Source of the DNA: Acidobacteriota bacterium
GTDB lineage: Bacteria; Acidobacteriota; Blastocatellia; Chloracidobacteriales; Chloracidobacteriaceae
Direction of reading: 5' to 3'
Assembly (NCBI GenBank): GCA_016208495.1
Contig: JACQXX010000064.1
Coordinates: 1-64,000, forward strand
DNA length: 64,000 nucleotides
Below the pieces are notes generated by a model that was not told the DNA's origin, searched no databases, and saw only the letters and a program-made list of their open reading frames with translations. How positions within the stretch are numbered: the first letter of the stretch is position 1; every line of letters begins with the position of its first letter. This document shows positions 1-7,376 of the stretch, piece after piece. A program made the position numbers and the translations under genes.

Positions 1-54
1 TAAGATTTCCCATTCCTCATCAGTGACATCGCTCGGGTATTTTTTGCGTTTCAT
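1..54 (-). CDS. Transposase N-terminus, cut by window edge
   Basis: Eighteen codons on the minus strand run open from an ATG at 54 to the window edge. The residues MKRKKYPSDVTDEEW match the start of IS5/IS4-type transposases with the DUF4096 helix-turn-helix domain. An AGAGGAAG ribosome binding site lies just upstream of the ATG. Only the N-terminus is visible, so I cannot say whether the element is intact. No terminal inverted repeat was identified on the right side. Confidence 0.75.
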   Translation of the reverse strand, partial: MKRKKYPSDVTDEEWEIL

Positions 55-119
55 CTACTTCCTCTTTAAGATAAGATTTGCTTATAAATACCTCATTCTA
101 CTTAAATTGGATACCCTCT

Positions 120-197
120 AAGGCCGAGACCCTCGGGCTGAAGAAACCGGGCTGAAGAAGACGGGCTTGGGGCTGAAGAAAATGGGCTGAAGAAGTT
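120..197. repeat. GGGCTGAAGAA-type intergenic repeat
   Basis: Four to five imperfect copies of GGGCTGAAGAA with interspersed GGGCTTG units. The same vocabulary (GGGCTGA, GGGCTTG and complements) recurs near 11800, 13430-13550, 14640-14720 and 63320-63600, so this is one member of a dispersed period-7-like family. It has no coding capacity. Confidence 0.7.
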
Positions 198-220
198 GGG
201 TGAAGACGTCAAACAATCGC

Positions 221-253
221 ATTTCAGGTGCGACTTCGTGTCGCACCTGAAAT
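221..253. other. Perfect 14-bp hairpin downstream of carbonic anhydrase
   Basis: Arms 221-234 and 240-253 are perfectly complementary (core CAGGTGCGAC / GTCGCACCTG) around a 5-base loop. It lies 75 bases past the stop of the carbonic anhydrase gene. On that strand no clear T run follows, so it is a possible terminator or processing hairpin rather than a classical intrinsic terminator. Confidence 0.45.
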
Positions 254-328
254 TCCATAACTGGTATTGAATTCAGTTTTATTTTTTATAATTGCCGTTC
301 CATCGGCTTTGTCTGACGATTGGCTCTT

Positions 329-964
329 TTAAGCCAGCATTCCGGCCAGAGCCAGCATTTCCTCCGCAAAGGGAAGTTGAAGGAATGACAGGAGCGCGCT
401 GGATAACGCAGCCATGGATGTGCCGGGTTTGGTTTCGGAAGTTGAGGTTTTCGGTTCTTCAGCTTCGTCGGGAACCGCGGAAAGCAAACCTGTTCTCACA
501 TCATAAATATACCCCTTGACCAGCAAATCTTTGGGAATCCACGGGTGCGATTTCAATCTCATGATTTGGAGTCGCACATTGTCTTCCAGGTTTTTAAAGG
601 TGTGAAACTGAGCTGGTGCCACCACTTCCATGCCGGTCAGTTTCAGTAATTTTGCCCGCAGATCATCGTCGGTGTATTGCATCATCCCGCATTCAGTGTG
701 GTTGATGATCATGACGTGCCGGGTGCCGAGCAGATGGTTTGAAACAATCAATGACCGCAATATATCTTCGGTGATGACGCCGCCAGCGTTGCGAAGAATA
801 TGCGCTTCGCCCGGTTGAAGGCCCAGCATGCGTTCCATTGAAAGCCGGGCATCCATACAGGTCACGATGGCCAGCTTTCTGGATGGTGGGGCTTCAAGAT
901 CGTGATGGGTAAATTCTTCGACAAATTTGCGATTGGCTTCGATGACTTGATTGAAAATTTCCAT
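329..964 (-). CDS. Beta-class carbonic anhydrase
   Basis: A 211-residue protein predicted to interconvert CO2 and bicarbonate in the cytoplasm. Zinc ligands and the catalytic dyad of the beta class are visible: Cys36, Asp38 and Arg40 in CMDAR, then His89 and Cys92 in NHTECGM. The RNAGG segment (residues 58-62) is also typical. The overall length resembles compact beta-CAs of the Rv1284 type, but residues from about 165 to 211 form an extra Ser/Thr/Ala-rich tail ending in a hydrophobic stretch that I do not recognise. It appears monocistronic. The family call is firm; the role of the tail is unknown. Confidence 0.92.
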   Translation of the reverse strand: MEIFNQVIEANRKFVEEFTHHDLEAPPSRKLAIVTCMDARLSMERMLGLQPGEAHILRNAGGVITEDILRSLIVSNHLLGTRHVMIINHTECGMMQYTDDDLRAKLLKLTGMEVVAPAQFHTFKNLEDNVRLQIMRLKSHPWIPKDLLVKGYIYDVRTGLLSAVPDEAEEPKTSTSETKPGTSMAALSSALLSFLQLPFAEEMLALAGMLA

Positions 965-1462
965 GCGAATCCTCGTGAGAAATTAAATTTTGAGATAATG
1001 CTCAGGGGAAAGTATTTGGCCGTTGTTGGGGGGACTGGCCGCAAATTAAATGAATCAGAGGTGTTCTGCAATTTGTTTTTGCTGAGAACGAAAGACAGAA
1101 GACAGGAGCGAAAGCCATCAGGCTGAGCTTCGAAGAAGAACGAAGAGAGCGTTAAAAAATAAGTTTCTGGAGGCAAGCGTTCTGTCACCTCCAGGTTTTG
1201 GTTTTGCACCGCGAAGCGCTGCCGTTCGGATAGGGAGGTCGGTTGGCCGCTTTGGGCCTGGTAAAAGGAAGGACAAAAAGGACAAAAAAGACATAACGGA
1301 TAGGCTGGAAGTCAATTTCGGTGAAGTTGGGTTTCCTTCAATGAGCCAGGGAATTCCTGGTTGCGATTCGTGTCCTGAACAGGTCGGCGCTGGTTATAGT
1401 GGCAAGAGAGTGATAATTTGGGCAAAAATCAGGTCATTCTTCATTCTTCATTCTTCATTCCC
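965..1462. other. Intergenic region with A-rich and TTCATTC repeats
   Basis: No supported gene. Around 1264-1300 it holds tandem AAGGACAAA units, a core seen again near 29200, 57080 and 62280. Bases 1434-1460 are four copies of TTCATTC ending two bases before the start codon of the next gene. The divergent neighbours mean their promoters should lie here, but I cannot point to a convincing -35/-10 pair. Confidence 0.6.
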
Positions 1463-3244
1463 ATGACGCCTCAACTTGTCCTTCATGATGCAGCCACCAG
1501 GGAGTGGCTTCGATTTCGGCAGCCAGCCCAGATTCTGACGACTTCGTTGGTGGACGAAGTTTTGCCCCTGATGCAGTTCATTGACCAGTTGGTGAATGAG
1601 CACGGGTATTATGCCGCCGGATTTTTGAGCTATGAAGCCGCCCCAGCCTTTGACCCGGCGTTACCGACGTACCCTCCCGGATCTTTTCCGCTCCTCTGGT
1701 TTGGGATTTTTGAAAACGTTGAGCGCCTGACGCTGCCTGAACCGACAACTTCGGTTGGGATTGAATGTCAGTGGGTACCTTCGATCAGCCGGGTGAACTA
1801 TGAACGGGCTTTCCAGCAAGTCAAACAATATCTTGGTCAAGGCGAGACCTATCAGGTCAATTTCACGTTTCGACTCAAGTCGCACTTTCAGGGGAATCCG
1901 TGGGACTGGTTTTTGACGCTGGCCCAGGCTCAACAGGCTGATTATGGAGCATTTGTTGATCTTGGTTCACTCGTTTTGTGTTCGGCGTCGCCGGAATTAT
2001 TTTTTCAGCTTGATGGTCGGCAATTGATTTCGCGTCCGATGAAAGGAACGGCGGCCCGGGCCTGCACTTCCGTGGATGATCAGGCGCAGGCGGACTGGCT
2101 GTTCCATTCCGAAAAAAACCGGGCCGAAAACATTATGATTGTGGATATGATCCGCAATGACCTTGGGCGCGTCGCGCAGGTTGGAAGCGTCACTGTTCCA
2201 AAACTGTTTGAAATCGAGCGATACCCGACGGTCTGGCAAATGACCTCGACGGTGGCGGCCACAACGGACGAACCAGTGTGGAAAATTCTGAAAGCACTCT
2301 TTCCATGTGCTTCGATTACTGGTGCTCCAAAGGCGCGCTCAATGAAGATTATTGCCGAACTGGAGTCCGACCCCCGACATATCTACACCGGGAGCATCGG
2401 CTATCTCGCTCCGGGACGGAAAGCACAGTTCAATGTGGCGATTCGAACCGTCTGGCTTGACCGGGCGACGGGGCAGGCCGAATTTGGGGTGGGCGGTGGA
2501 ATTGTCTGGGATTCCGAACACAAAGACGAATATCTGGAATGCCAGACCAAGGCCAGGGTCCTGACCAGTCGCTGGGATGATTTCCAGTTGTTTGAATCAC
2601 TGCTCTGGACGCCGGAAGATGGGTACTTTCTGGTGTCAAATCACTTGAGCCGGTTGCGTGACTCAGCCGCCTATTTTGGGTTTTCGTGGGATGAATCCAG
2701 GCTGGTTGCTGAACTGGAGCGGATTGCTCACCGGCTTCCCCAGGTGGCTCATAAAGTGAAAGTTTTTGTTTCGCGTCATGGGCAAATCAGCCACGAATGG
2801 ATGGCCTTGCCGGTTTGTGCGGCTTCAGGAACGGTCAAGGCGCGGGTTGCCTTGTCACCAGTTCGCTCGACCGACCGCTTTCTGTATCACAAAACCACCC
2901 GGCGCGCGGTCTACGCCCAGGCACTGGCGTCGTTTCCTGATTGTGATGACGTTGTGTTGTGGAATGAGCGTGGGGAAATAACTGAAAGTACAAGGGCAAA
3001 TGTGGTTATCCGGATGAATGGCAGGCTGGTCACGCCACCGGTTTCCTCCGGGTTGCTGGCGGGAACTTTCCGGAACTGGTTAATCGAAAACGGCGAACTC
3101 ACCGAACAGATTATTTCCCGTGAGGATTTCGAGCGGGCTGAAGCGCGATTTCTGATCAATTCCGTTCGCAAATGGCAAGCAGTTGAGTTGTTCGATGGGA
3201 GTTTTCAGGAAGATACGGTTGTCCCATACCGCCTTTCTCGTTAG
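1463..3244 (+). CDS. pabBC: PabB-PabC fusion: aminodeoxychorismate synthase I / lyase
   Basis: A 593-residue fusion for p-aminobenzoate (folate) synthesis. Residues up to about 370 are a chorismate-binding PabB domain, with the DMIRNDLGR and SITGAPKARSMKII blocks and a PMKGT motif like those of PabB/TrpE enzymes. Residues from about 385 to the end are a class IV aminotransferase-fold lyase (PabC) with Lys477 in HKTTRRAVY as the likely PLP lysine. The two halves would convert chorismate to aminodeoxychorismate and then release pyruvate. The ATG at 1463 is preferred, because the longer frame from 1418 only translates a TTCATTC repeat. No glutamine amidotransferase domain is present, so PabA must come from elsewhere. 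Confidence 0.9.
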   Translation: MTPQLVLHDAATREWLRFRQPAQILTTSLVDEVLPLMQFIDQLVNEHGYYAAGFLSYEAAPAFDPALPTYPPGSFPLLWFGIFENVERLTLPEPTTSVGIECQWVPSISRVNYERAFQQVKQYLGQGETYQVNFTFRLKSHFQGNPWDWFLTLAQAQQADYGAFVDLGSLVLCSASPELFFQLDGRQLISRPMKGTAARACTSVDDQAQADWLFHSEKNRAENIMIVDMIRNDLGRVAQVGSVTVPKLFEIERYPTVWQMTSTVAATTDEPVWKILKALFPCASITGAPKARSMKIIAELESDPRHIYTGSIGYLAPGRKAQFNVAIRTVWLDRATGQAEFGVGGGIVWDSEHKDEYLECQTKARVLTSRWDDFQLFESLLWTPEDGYFLVSNHLSRLRDSAAYFGFSWDESRLVAELERIAHRLPQVAHKVKVFVSRHGQISHEWMALPVCAASGTVKARVALSPVRSTDRFLYHKTTRRAVYAQALASFPDCDDVVLWNERGEITESTRANVVIRMNGRLVTPPVSSGLLAGTFRNWLIENGELTEQIISREDFERAEARFLINSVRKWQAVELFDGSFQEDTVVPYRLSR

Positions 3245-3285
3245 GGTTGGCGACCAAATCTATCTTTCCCGAAAAACATTCAATT

Positions 3286-4155
3286 ATGAACAATACACTG
3301 ATCAAACCTTTGTCCCTGGTGTTTGGAATCGGAGTCTTTCTTGGTGGAATTCTCAACTCGATAACCGTTCAGGCTCAGGTGATACCGATTGATGTGACAT
3401 TCACCCCGGCGATTGAAACCGCAAGACCTGAACCGGCAGAACGATTTCCAGGGGAGGCGGAAATCAATCAGTTGCTTACCTTTTCTGGCAAGCCGGCTGT
3501 TTCGAAAGCGGTAAACGAATCCCCAACACCTCAAAATCCGCAGCCGTCATCGCCATCCGCCGATCCTGGGCAGGCGAAAAAAGACCCGTATCAGGTCAAC
3601 CCGTTGATTGCCCGTGGAGTGGCCACGATGGACGGTTATGAGCCGCTCAACGGCAAGGAGCGCGTGAAACTCTATCTGTTACAGACCTATTCACCCGCCG
3701 TGGTGTTTCGGATTATCGGGCCTTCGATTGGGTACCAGCTTGGCGAAGTCCCGCCCGAATGGGGAAACAACTTTGGTGGGTTTGGTCGGCGGGTCGCTTC
3801 AACTTATGGCGTGTTGATCCTTCAAAGTTCATTCCAGGCCGCTGGAGCTGCCGCCATGGGATATGAGCCGCGCTATGTTCGGAGTTCAAAAAAGGGATTC
3901 TTCAAGCGAACCGGGCATGCCTTTATGTTTAACTTCCTGACCTTGAACCGGGACAAAAAGCTGCGGATTGATTTCCCGACGCTGATCTCAATTTATGGCT
4001 CAAATATGATTGCCGCCCATGCCTGGTATCCAGACCGGTTCACCGCACGCGGAGACGGTGTTCGATTGGGGAACACCAGTCTGGCGATTCGGTTTGCGTC
4101 AAATTTGTTTCAAGAGTTCTTACCAGACATCAAAAAGATTTTCCGGCGCAAGTAG
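3286..4155 (+). CDS. Secreted or membrane-anchored protein, unknown
   Basis: Protein of 289 residues, not recognised. It begins with a basic N-terminus and a hydrophobic segment (about residues 8-30) ending in VQAQ, consistent with a signal peptide. A Pro/Glu/Ser-rich linker (to about residue 105) precedes a folded part. A second hydrophobic stretch near ILQSSFQAAGAAAMGYEP and a basic C-terminus (FRRK) follow. The ATG at 3286 is preferred because it places the signal peptide at the N-terminus; the frame extends upstream to 3247. It follows pabBC by 41 bases and may be co-transcribed. An exported function is inferred only from the signal. Confidence 0.65.
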   Translation: MNNTLIKPLSLVFGIGVFLGGILNSITVQAQVIPIDVTFTPAIETARPEPAERFPGEAEINQLLTFSGKPAVSKAVNESPTPQNPQPSSPSADPGQAKKDPYQVNPLIARGVATMDGYEPLNGKERVKLYLLQTYSPAVVFRIIGPSIGYQLGEVPPEWGNNFGGFGRRVASTYGVLILQSSFQAAGAAAMGYEPRYVRSSKKGFFKRTGHAFMFNFLTLNRDKKLRIDFPTLISIYGSNMIAAHAWYPDRFTARGDGVRLGNTSLAIRFASNLFQEFLPDIKKIFRRK

Positions 4156-4286
4156 TAATCCCAGTTTGTAGTCAGTAGTCCATAGTCAGTCGTTCACTCA
4201 GTTTATTTAGTTGAATTCCTTGACTGTTTTCTAATGCGACGTTTGGGGAGCTACCACCGGATTTCGGAGCCTTCAATATGCGCTCT

Positions 4287-4320
4287 GCACGGTCCGCGCC
4301 CCAGGGGGCGCGGACCGTGC
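4287..4320. repeat. Perfect 16-bp GC-rich inverted repeat
   Basis: Arms 4287-4302 and 4305-4320 are perfectly complementary (GCACGGTCCGCGCCCC and its complement). It sits between two converging genes (stops at 4155 and 4444). There is no T run, so it is not a standard intrinsic terminator. Flanking ACCACCGG (4253-4260) and CCGGTGGT (4346-4353) form a second, outer inverted pair, suggesting a small palindromic repeat element. Confidence 0.6.
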
Positions 4321-4443
4321 GGTCAGAGAGAAATCCAACTCGTTCCCGGTGGTGGCGCGTTCAATGCAACGCTGACCACCGGCTAACATTGCTCCATCGC
4401 TTCGGGATGAAATCAAAAAACCTACACGTGAAAGCTCTCATTT

Positions 4444-4860
4444 TCACCCTCGATTTTTCTCGCGAGCCCAGGCTGAGCAAGCAACCGCCAGAAACCCGAA
4501 AATCAGCAACACGCTGTATTCCATTCCGTTGCGTCCGGCACCAACCACAAACCAGCCTTCCTTCCAGTGGACGAGGATGATGCCCATCATCAACTGGAAA
4601 CAAAACGTGATTGAAATCGGAATCAGAAAATATCCCGCCGTAAGTGTGAGTGTCCCAACAATTTCAAAAAGGGTAATTGACCAGGCGAGCGCCACCCCCA
4701 GCGGAAACCCGACGCTGGAAAGATAGCCTCCAAACGGAGTAACGCCTCCCACGGCGATCCGGGTGAGGCCGTGAATAATCATTAAAACAGCAAGTGTGTA
4801 TCGAAGCAGACGAATCCCAGGATCTTCGCCTGCACTGGTTGCACGCAATAAAGACAGCAT
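4444..4860 (-). CDS. DoxX-family membrane protein
   Basis: Protein of 138 residues with about four predicted membrane helices (roughly residues 20-38, 50-70, 73-95 and 112-130). The first helix region LLRYTLAVLMIIHGLTRI and the later ITLFEIVGTLTLTAGYFLIP resemble the DoxX/DUF417 group, small inner-membrane proteins linked to quinone or redox chemistry. An ATG at 4860 has an AGGACAGG-like ribosome binding site and places the protein start shortly before the first helix; the frame could extend to 4893. It is a single gene facing the previous one. Its substrate is not evident. Confidence 0.75.
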   Translation of the reverse strand: MLSLLRATSAGEDPGIRLLRYTLAVLMIIHGLTRIAVGGVTPFGGYLSSVGFPLGVALAWSITLFEIVGTLTLTAGYFLIPISITFCFQLMMGIILVHWKEGWFVVGAGRNGMEYSVLLIFGFLAVACSAWAREKNRG

Positions 4861-4953
4861 GATGACCTGTCCTGTATATATCTGGATACGCACTGATTTA
4901 CAGAGGGCGGTACCTTACTGAGAAATGTGTTGAATCGTCAAATACTATTTCTT

Positions 4954-5026
4954 GGAGTGCTACGGCTTGACGGAGCTTTGGAATGTGGTGGCTTTTTATG
5001 AAAGCGGTGTCAAGCCGCCGCACTCC
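4954..5026. repeat. GGAGTGC-ended palindromic element, copy 1
   Basis: A 73-base element with ends GGAGTGCTACGGCTTGAC and, inverted, GTCAAGCCGCCGCACTCC. A related 124-base copy lies at 7022-7145 and a half copy at 53015-53050. It lies in the gap upstream of the DoxX gene and downstream of the thiopurine methyltransferase gene. Confidence 0.65.
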
Positions 5027-5150
5027 ATATTTTAACCAAACGGCTAAAACCTTTCACCAAAAGGTTAAGGATTCAAATTCAATTTAAGGTTTAGAGTCGT
5101 CGCGCCTGGTGTCAGCGTTGGAGTAACCCTTTTTCCTGAACTCTGGTGTT

Positions 5151-5801
5151 TTATGCCTCCTGGCTCTGTGTCAAAAGCAGCCATATCTTCTCTTGTGCCG
5201 TGCAGATACCTTTCAGGCCACCAGGAACATCTGTTTGAGCAAGGAAAGTTATTTCATAGTTGTCTTGATAGAGTTGATGTACTTCCTCATCACTGATTGA
5301 AAACGGAGGACCTGGCATCACGCTTTGGTCATACTCATAGCAAATCAGCAATTGCGGCGCTTTATCCGTGATCTCCATAATATGTGCCGCGTAGCGCCTT
5401 CGAACTTCTTCAGGAAGCGCCACCAACGCTGCCCGATCATACATCGCGTCCACCGGGCCAAGTATCGTGCTGGACAACTCAAAAATATCACCGCCGAAGA
5501 TATCAATATTTTGTGCACGATAGTGGTCCATTTCGCCAATTCTCGATAGTTCAGGTTCGACTCCAAGCTCGGTAAATAATTGTTCAATGGCCAGTTTGCT
5601 CAATTCGGCACCAACTACCTGATACCCCTGAGACAGAAGCCAGGAAATATCGAGCGTCTTACCGCACAACGGGAGAAAGACACGACTGCCTTTCACCAAA
5701 GAGAGTTCATTAAAATATTGTACCAGCAGCGGGTTGGCGGTACCTGTGTGGAATGCAATATCATTTTTTCCCCACTTTTGATGCCAGTAGGTTGTCTCCA
5801 T
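5151..5801 (-). CDS. tpm: Thiopurine S-methyltransferase
   Basis: Protein of 216 residues in the bacterial TPMT family, which uses S-adenosylmethionine to methylate thiol, selenium or tellurium compounds in the cytoplasm. The N-terminal YWHQKW motif, the substrate-entry segment FHTGTANPLL and the SAM-binding block VFLPLCGKTLDISWLLSQGYQVVGAELS are all characteristic. Length fits the family (about 210-220). It is flanked by non-coding repeats and appears monocistronic. The natural substrate cannot be read from sequence. Confidence 0.9.
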   Translation of the reverse strand: METTYWHQKWGKNDIAFHTGTANPLLVQYFNELSLVKGSRVFLPLCGKTLDISWLLSQGYQVVGAELSKLAIEQLFTELGVEPELSRIGEMDHYRAQNIDIFGGDIFELSSTILGPVDAMYDRAALVALPEEVRRRYAAHIMEITDKAPQLLICYEYDQSVMPGPPFSISDEEVHQLYQDNYEITFLAQTDVPGGLKGICTAQEKIWLLLTQSQEA

Positions 5802-6072
5802 AACACGTTACTCCGTTATCAGCGATTCCCAAAAATTGGGTTGCTCAAGTTATAACCTTTTGTTTGATAGGGCGGAAGACGCACCATTTGCACTGTATTC
5901 GTGCAAGACACGCCATGTCACACGATTTGGAGCTGAAGTAATACCAAATTGGGTTCAGGGCATTGGGTTCAGAATTCAGAGAAATACAATTACCTCAATA
6001 GTTTAGCCTTTCTGTAAAGCGATGAATTGATTTCAAAAGGAGGATCCGGATCTCCCGTGCTATAGTCCGGGT

Positions 6073-6963
6073 ATGTCAAAACCGGATCTCAACCTGCTCT
6101 TCACCCTGGATGCGCTCCTTTCAGAAGGTAGCGTTGCCCGTGCCGCCCACCGGTTGCAGCTTAGCCCATCGGCAATGAGTCGGGCGCTGGCACGATTGCG
6201 GGAAACAACGGGTGATCCGCTCCTGGTGAGAGCCGGACGCGGGCTTGTTCCGACACCGCGAGCCATTGAACTACGCGAACAGGTCAGCCAGCTTGTTCAG
6301 GCTGGAGAAGCCGTGCTCCGTCCGTCTGAGGCTCTCAACCTCAACCAGCTCGTCCGAACGTTCACCCTGCGAACCCGCGAAGGCTTTGTAGAAAACTTCG
6401 GCCCTGACCTCATTGCTCGGGTCAGTGCGGAAGCTCCCGGCGTGCGGTTGTGCTTCGTTCCAAAGCTGAACAAAGACAGCACACCGCTTCGTGACGGGAC
6501 CATTGACCTGGAAACAGGCGTGGTCGGAAAAACAACCAGCCCGGAGGTGCGCGTACAGCCTCTGTTCCAGGATCGGTTTATTGGGGTTGTGCGAATGGGT
6601 CACCCGCTAAGCGATGGTGAAATAACACCTTCCCGGTATGCGGCTGGAAAGCACATTGGCATCTTGCGGCGGGGACTTGAACGAGGCCCCATTGATGAAG
6701 CGTTGAACCGGCTTGGGCTGGAACGCGAAATCACCACCATCGTCAGTGGATTTTCGACGGCACTGGCTCTGGCACAGGCATCTGATCTGATCGCCAGTGT
6801 TCCCGAACAACACACCGGAATCCTCCGCACGGGAATGCAGAGTTTTCCCCTTCCGGTTCCTTTGCCGGAGTTCACGGTTTCATTGCTCTGGCATCCGCGA
6901 TTGGATGCAGACCCGGCGCATCGCTGGTTGCGGAAGATCGTTCGCGATATTTGCACAAAATAA
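6073..6963 (+). CDS. LysR-family transcriptional regulator
   Basis: Protein of 296 residues with the standard LysR layout. An N-terminal winged helix-turn-helix (residues about 5-65, with SVARAAHRLQLSPSAMSRAL as recognition region) is followed by a periplasmic-binding-like effector domain from about residue 90. The start SKPDLNLLFTLDALL is typical of the NodD/LinR-like branch. The usual divergently transcribed target is not obvious: the upstream neighbour is tpm, about 270 bases away and transcribed divergently, which makes tpm a candidate target by position only. Confidence 0.92.
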   Translation: MSKPDLNLLFTLDALLSEGSVARAAHRLQLSPSAMSRALARLRETTGDPLLVRAGRGLVPTPRAIELREQVSQLVQAGEAVLRPSEALNLNQLVRTFTLRTREGFVENFGPDLIARVSAEAPGVRLCFVPKLNKDSTPLRDGTIDLETGVVGKTTSPEVRVQPLFQDRFIGVVRMGHPLSDGEITPSRYAAGKHIGILRRGLERGPIDEALNRLGLEREITTIVSGFSTALALAQASDLIASVPEQHTGILRTGMQSFPLPVPLPEFTVSLLWHPRLDADPAHRWLRKIVRDICTK

Positions 6964-7376
6964 CTGATACCATTTGGAAATAAATTGTTTCTGTAACAAA
7001 TCCTGTGATGCAAAGCATCTATGGAGTGCGGTGACCTGTCACCGCTTTTTTACGCAACGACCTGTCGTTGCCAAACATTTGCGCAGGAGAATGATCCAGC
7101 GACAAGTCGCTGCCTGACAAAGCTGCAACAAGTTGCAGCACTCCAAAAAAATATTTAAAAGCAGATTTCTATTTCGTTTTACTTTCGTTTTATTTCAATT
7201 CGAGGTTAGACCATTTTTGTGAATTCAATATAAATAACATTCGACTTGTTAGCTAAATAGCACATTCTCAATTGTTTACATAATGGTTGAGGAATTCCAG
7301 GTTTTGTTACTTTGTACGGCATACGGCTTGCCATCCAGGGAGTCAATTTAACTTATGACTTCTTTTGGAGGGTACA
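6964..7376. other. Intergenic region upstream of metalloprotease
   Basis: No gene seen. It contains the palindromic element at 7022-7145 and then an AT-rich stretch (7146-7330) likely to hold the promoter of the protease gene. A GGAGGG ribosome binding site at 7367-7372 sets the downstream start. Confidence 0.6.
7022..7145. repeat. GGAGTGC-ended palindromic element, copy 2
   Basis: A 124-base element bounded by TGGAGTGC and GCACTCCA. Inside are several short hairpins with a recurring cCTGTCg theme (GGTGACCTGTCACC, AACGACCTGTCGTT, AGCGACAAGTCGCT, CTGCAACAAGTTGCAG). This nested structure suggests a mobile or processed repeat. Related elements are at 4954 and 53015. Confidence 0.65.

Noticed and set aside
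1418-1462. N-terminal extension of the PabB-PabC protein
   Set aside because: It encodes only the TTCATTC repeat; ATG 1463 gives a family-like start.
4287-4320. Intrinsic terminator between converging genes
   Set aside because: Strong hairpin but no T run on either strand, so kept only as an inverted repeat.
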